Assembly: GCA_002327315.1 (NCBI GenBank)
Contig: DCVI01000014.1
Location: forward strand, 1-6,234
DNA from: Syntrophaceae bacterium UBA2192
Lineage (GTDB): Bacteria; Desulfobacterota; Syntrophia; Syntrophales; UBA2192
Direction of reading: 5' to 3'
Length of the DNA: 6,234 nt
Part shown: piece by piece, positions 4,642 to 6,234 of the stretch
How the letters are laid out: the number at the start of each line of letters is the position of its first letter
Position numbering within the stretch: the first letter of the stretch is position 1
Program-made: the position numbers and the translations under genes
Notes under the pieces: model-generated
What the model was told of the DNA's origin: nothing
Database searches by the model: none
Seen by the model: the letters and a program-made list of their open reading frames with translations, nothing else

Positions 4642-5376
4642 ATGAAATGGGATCTCTTCGCCCCGAAAAGGACTGATGGGGAGCACATCTCCCGCTTTGG
4701 AAAGGGGCAACTCCGGGAAAGGCGCCATTACCTCAAAGGGAAGCTCAACGGAGTCTACGAGTCGTATTACGAGAACGGACAACTCATCGTGAGGATATCC
4801 TATAAGGACGGGCAGAGACACGGGGAGGCGGTCTCCCATTACCGCGACGGCAAGATCCGGGAGAAGTGCACCTACGACAAGGACCGGTTGGTCGGCGAGT
4901 GCACCTCTTACTATGAGACGGGGCAGTTGCGGGAGAAAGAAACATACAACAAGGACGGAAAGCTCGAGGGTGAGTATCTGCTCTATTATCGAAACGGGCA
5001 GATCAAGGAGCAGGAACATTTCCTGGACGGGAAATTCGACGGGGATTACGTCTCCTACTACAAGAACGGACAGGTTCGCGAAAAAGGGAGTTTCCGCAAC
5101 GACAAGCGCGAGGGGCCCTACGTGGCCTTCGACCGCGACGGCCATCCCCTGGAGAAGGCGAATTTCAAGGCCGGCAAGCTTGTGGGGACCTTCACTCTTC
5201 TCGGGGCCGCAGCCGGGTCGGCCATGGCCGCATACGACGGCCAGGGCGACGAGGACCTCGACGAGCACGAATTCGACCGGATGCTGCGGAAAATGGCCGA
5301 CTACGACAAGAAGGTCGACAAAGGAGTCGAAAAGGGCAAGATCGACGATCAAGAGGATGACGAGGAGGAAGACTGA
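4642..5376 (+). CDS. MORN_2/YwqK-type repeat protein with EF-hand-like C-terminal loop
   Basis: 244 aa, no signal peptide. Six consecutive 24-residue repeats (one is 25) start at residues 33, 57, 81, 106, 130 and 154, each near G-K-L-x-G-x-Y-x-S-Y-Y-x-N-G-Q-x-x-E-x-x-x-x-x, with half repeats at 20-32 and 178-185. This is the MORN_2 (PF07661) pattern of the YwqK family, beta-hairpin repeats usually taken as binding modules. Residues 186-198 (LLGAAAGSAMAAY) are a small-residue helix. D199 to F211 then fits an EF-hand loop, with D199, D203, D205, L206, E210 and F211 at the expected places, but Q201 for D and E204 for G. The last 20 residues are very acidic. The ribosome site is weak (AAAGAG, 4626-4631). 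The stop TGA shares its A with the ATG of the UspA gene, so the two are translationally coupled. The YwqK 'antitoxin' label in databases has no support here. Confidence 0.8.
   Translation: MKWDLFAPKRTDGEHISRFGKGQLRERRHYLKGKLNGVYESYYENGQLIVRISYKDGQRHGEAVSHYRDGKIREKCTYDKDRLVGECTSYYETGQLREKETYNKDGKLEGEYLLYYRNGQIKEQEHFLDGKFDGDYVSYYKNGQVREKGSFRNDKREGPYVAFDRDGHPLEKANFKAGKLVGTFTLLGAAAGSAMAAYDGQGDEDLDEHEFDRMLRKMADYDKKVDKGVEKGKIDDQEDDEEED
4738..5172 (+). repeat. Coding tandem repeat, six MORN_2 units of about 72 bases
   Basis: The repeat is clear at protein level, with period 24 residues (starts at codons 33, 57, 81, 106, 130, 154), but the DNA copies have diverged. Conserved positions are the G-x-x-x-G turn and the Y-Y-x-N-G-Q core. 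Unit six has lost the tyrosines (VAFDRDGHP). The divergence suggests old duplication and no recent expansion. Confidence 0.75.
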
Positions 5377-6215
5377 TGTTCCAGAATATCCTCCTTCCCA
5401 CGGATGGCTCCGATTACAGCAGGACAGCCCTCCAGTACGGCATCTATATCGCCAGGAAACTCGATGCCCGTCTCACGGGTCTCCATGTCATCGACATCAA
5501 GGTGCTCCAGGGACCCGTTCTCAATGACATCTGCAGCTCCGCGAGCCTCTCCCCGGGCCCGGAATTTTTCTCCGTCATCGAAAAGGCCCTCGAGGCGAGG
5601 GCAGACAATATCTTGAAAGAATTCCGGGAGAACTGCGAAAAGGAGGGGCTCAAGCCCGAGGTAAAGAAAACCACGGGGATCATCGACGAGGAGATCATCA
5701 ACGAGGGGAAAAACGCGGACCTCATCGTGCTCGCGCAGCGCGGCGAGCACTATCCGCTGAGCCGCAGCGTGCTGCTGGGCTCCACGGCCGAGGCGGTGGT
5801 GCGAAAGTCCGGCAAGCCCGTCCTGGTGACCCCCGTCTCCTTCATCGAGATCGAGAGCATGGGCCTTGCCTACGATGGAAGCGCTCCCGCCGATCATGCC
5901 CTCAAGATCGCCGCCGAACTCTCCGACAAGATCCGGTGGCCGCTCACGGTGCTCATCGTGACGGATAATGCAAAACTCTCGGCCGATCTCAGCAAGAGAG
6001 TGGAGAGCGCCCTCGAGGATTACGCCATCGACAGCGACATCATCGCCCTGGGGGGGAAAGAGGAAAAAGAAATCCTCAAGTTCATCGAGGAGGGGGCCGT
6101 GGAACTGATGCTGATGGGGGCCCACGGGCACAGCCGGTTAAAGGAACTCCTTCTCGGGAGCACCACCTCCCACGTCATCCGCAAGAGCCGCATCCCGGTG
6201 CTGCTCACGCGCTAG
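5376..6215 (+). CDS. Tandem-domain universal stress protein (UspA family)
   Basis: 279 aa, two UspA domains in one chain, cytoplasmic. Domain 1 (about 1-153) starts MFQNILLPTDGSDYSRTAL, with D10 and the GS that begins helix 1. Its nucleotide loop reads A120-Q-R-G123, then 11 residues, then G135-S-T, a variant of the usual G-2x-G-9x-G(S/T). Domain 2 (about 160-279) has AYDGS at 165-169 and a fully canonical loop, G248-A-H-G251-x9-G261-S-T, ending in PVLLTR. Domain 2 should bind ATP; domain 1 may bind differently or not at all. The ATG overlaps the MORN gene stop by one base, with AGGAGG (5363-5368) 7 bases upstream inside that gene, so expression depends on the same transcript. Likely role: stress response or nucleotide-dependent signalling; no target is evident. 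Confidence 0.9.
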   Translation: MFQNILLPTDGSDYSRTALQYGIYIARKLDARLTGLHVIDIKVLQGPVLNDICSSASLSPGPEFFSVIEKALEARADNILKEFRENCEKEGLKPEVKKTTGIIDEEIINEGKNADLIVLAQRGEHYPLSRSVLLGSTAEAVVRKSGKPVLVTPVSFIEIESMGLAYDGSAPADHALKIAAELSDKIRWPLTVLIVTDNAKLSADLSKRVESALEDYAIDSDIIALGGKEEKEILKFIEEGAVELMLMGAHGHSRLKELLLGSTTSHVIRKSRIPVLLTR

Positions 6216-6216
6216 C

Positions 6217-6230
6217 GCTGCGTGCGCAGC
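6217..6230 (+). terminator. Short hairpin after the UspA gene, cut by the window end
   Basis: GCTGC (6217-6221) pairs with GCAGC (6226-6230) around GTGC, two bases after the stop codon. The window ends four bases later, so it cannot be seen whether a T run follows. The final AGGA could equally be the ribosome site of another gene. Confidence 0.25.
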
Positions 6231-6234
6231 AGGA

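Noticed and set aside
4636..5352. Minus-strand open frame of 238 codons opposite the MORN gene, with a repetitive look
   Set aside because: Its repeats simply mirror the 72-base coding repeat of the MORN protein on the plus strand.
1..6234. tRNA, rRNA, CRISPR array, insertion sequence or att site
   Set aside because: I saw no cloverleaf, no regular repeat-spacer pattern, no transposase or integrase and no target-site duplication.

Overview
The window looks like chromosomal DNA from a GC-rich, anaerobe-type Gram-negative bacterium. My best guess is Desulfobacterota (a Syntrophales- or Desulfobacterales-like deltaproteobacterium). The grounds are a cysteine-rich multi-cluster ferredoxin protein, a lipoprotein with a classical lipobox, a tandem universal stress protein, and A/G-rich versus C/T-rich imperfect inverted repeats in the spacers. 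The taxonomic call is inference; no rRNA or marker gene is present.

Layout, left to right. (1) Positions 1-173, minus strand: the first 57 codons of a gene that resembles the N-terminus of the HrpA-type DEAH RNA helicase, with a sigma70-like promoter at 195-223. (2) Positions 174-464: divergent intergenic region holding an A/G-C/T inverted-repeat element and a candidate promoter. (3) 465-1772 plus: a 435-aa protein with two ferredoxin-type 4Fe-4S motifs and two further cysteine clusters. (4) 1833-2276 plus: a small outer-membrane-type lipoprotein. (5) 2277-3028: a 750-base stretch that is not empty. It holds two hairpins just after the lipoprotein gene, a 12-base palindrome, a candidate three-way-junction RNA, a 27-codon single-membrane-span ORF with a strong Shine-Dalgarno, a terminator-like hairpin with a T run, and then an AT-rich, self-complementary leader. 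(6) 3029-4417 plus: a 462-aa uncharacterised protein that resembles SEC-C-associated proteins but lacks the SEC-C zinc motif. (7) 4418-4641: a second A/G-C/T inverted repeat. (8) 4642-5376 plus and 5376-6215 plus: a MORN_2/YwqK-type repeat protein with an EF-hand-like C-terminal loop, overlapping by one base a tandem-domain UspA protein; they are almost certainly one operon.

Functional reading. The window is a set of small independent units rather than one pathway. The Fe-S protein and lipoprotein may be co-transcribed but have no obvious common task. The MORN/EF-hand plus UspA pair is the only tightly coupled gene pair. The most intriguing part is 2460-2732: a compact, apparently self-contained unit (folded leader, 27-aa membrane peptide, terminator) in a place where an automatic annotation would probably show only an intergenic gap.
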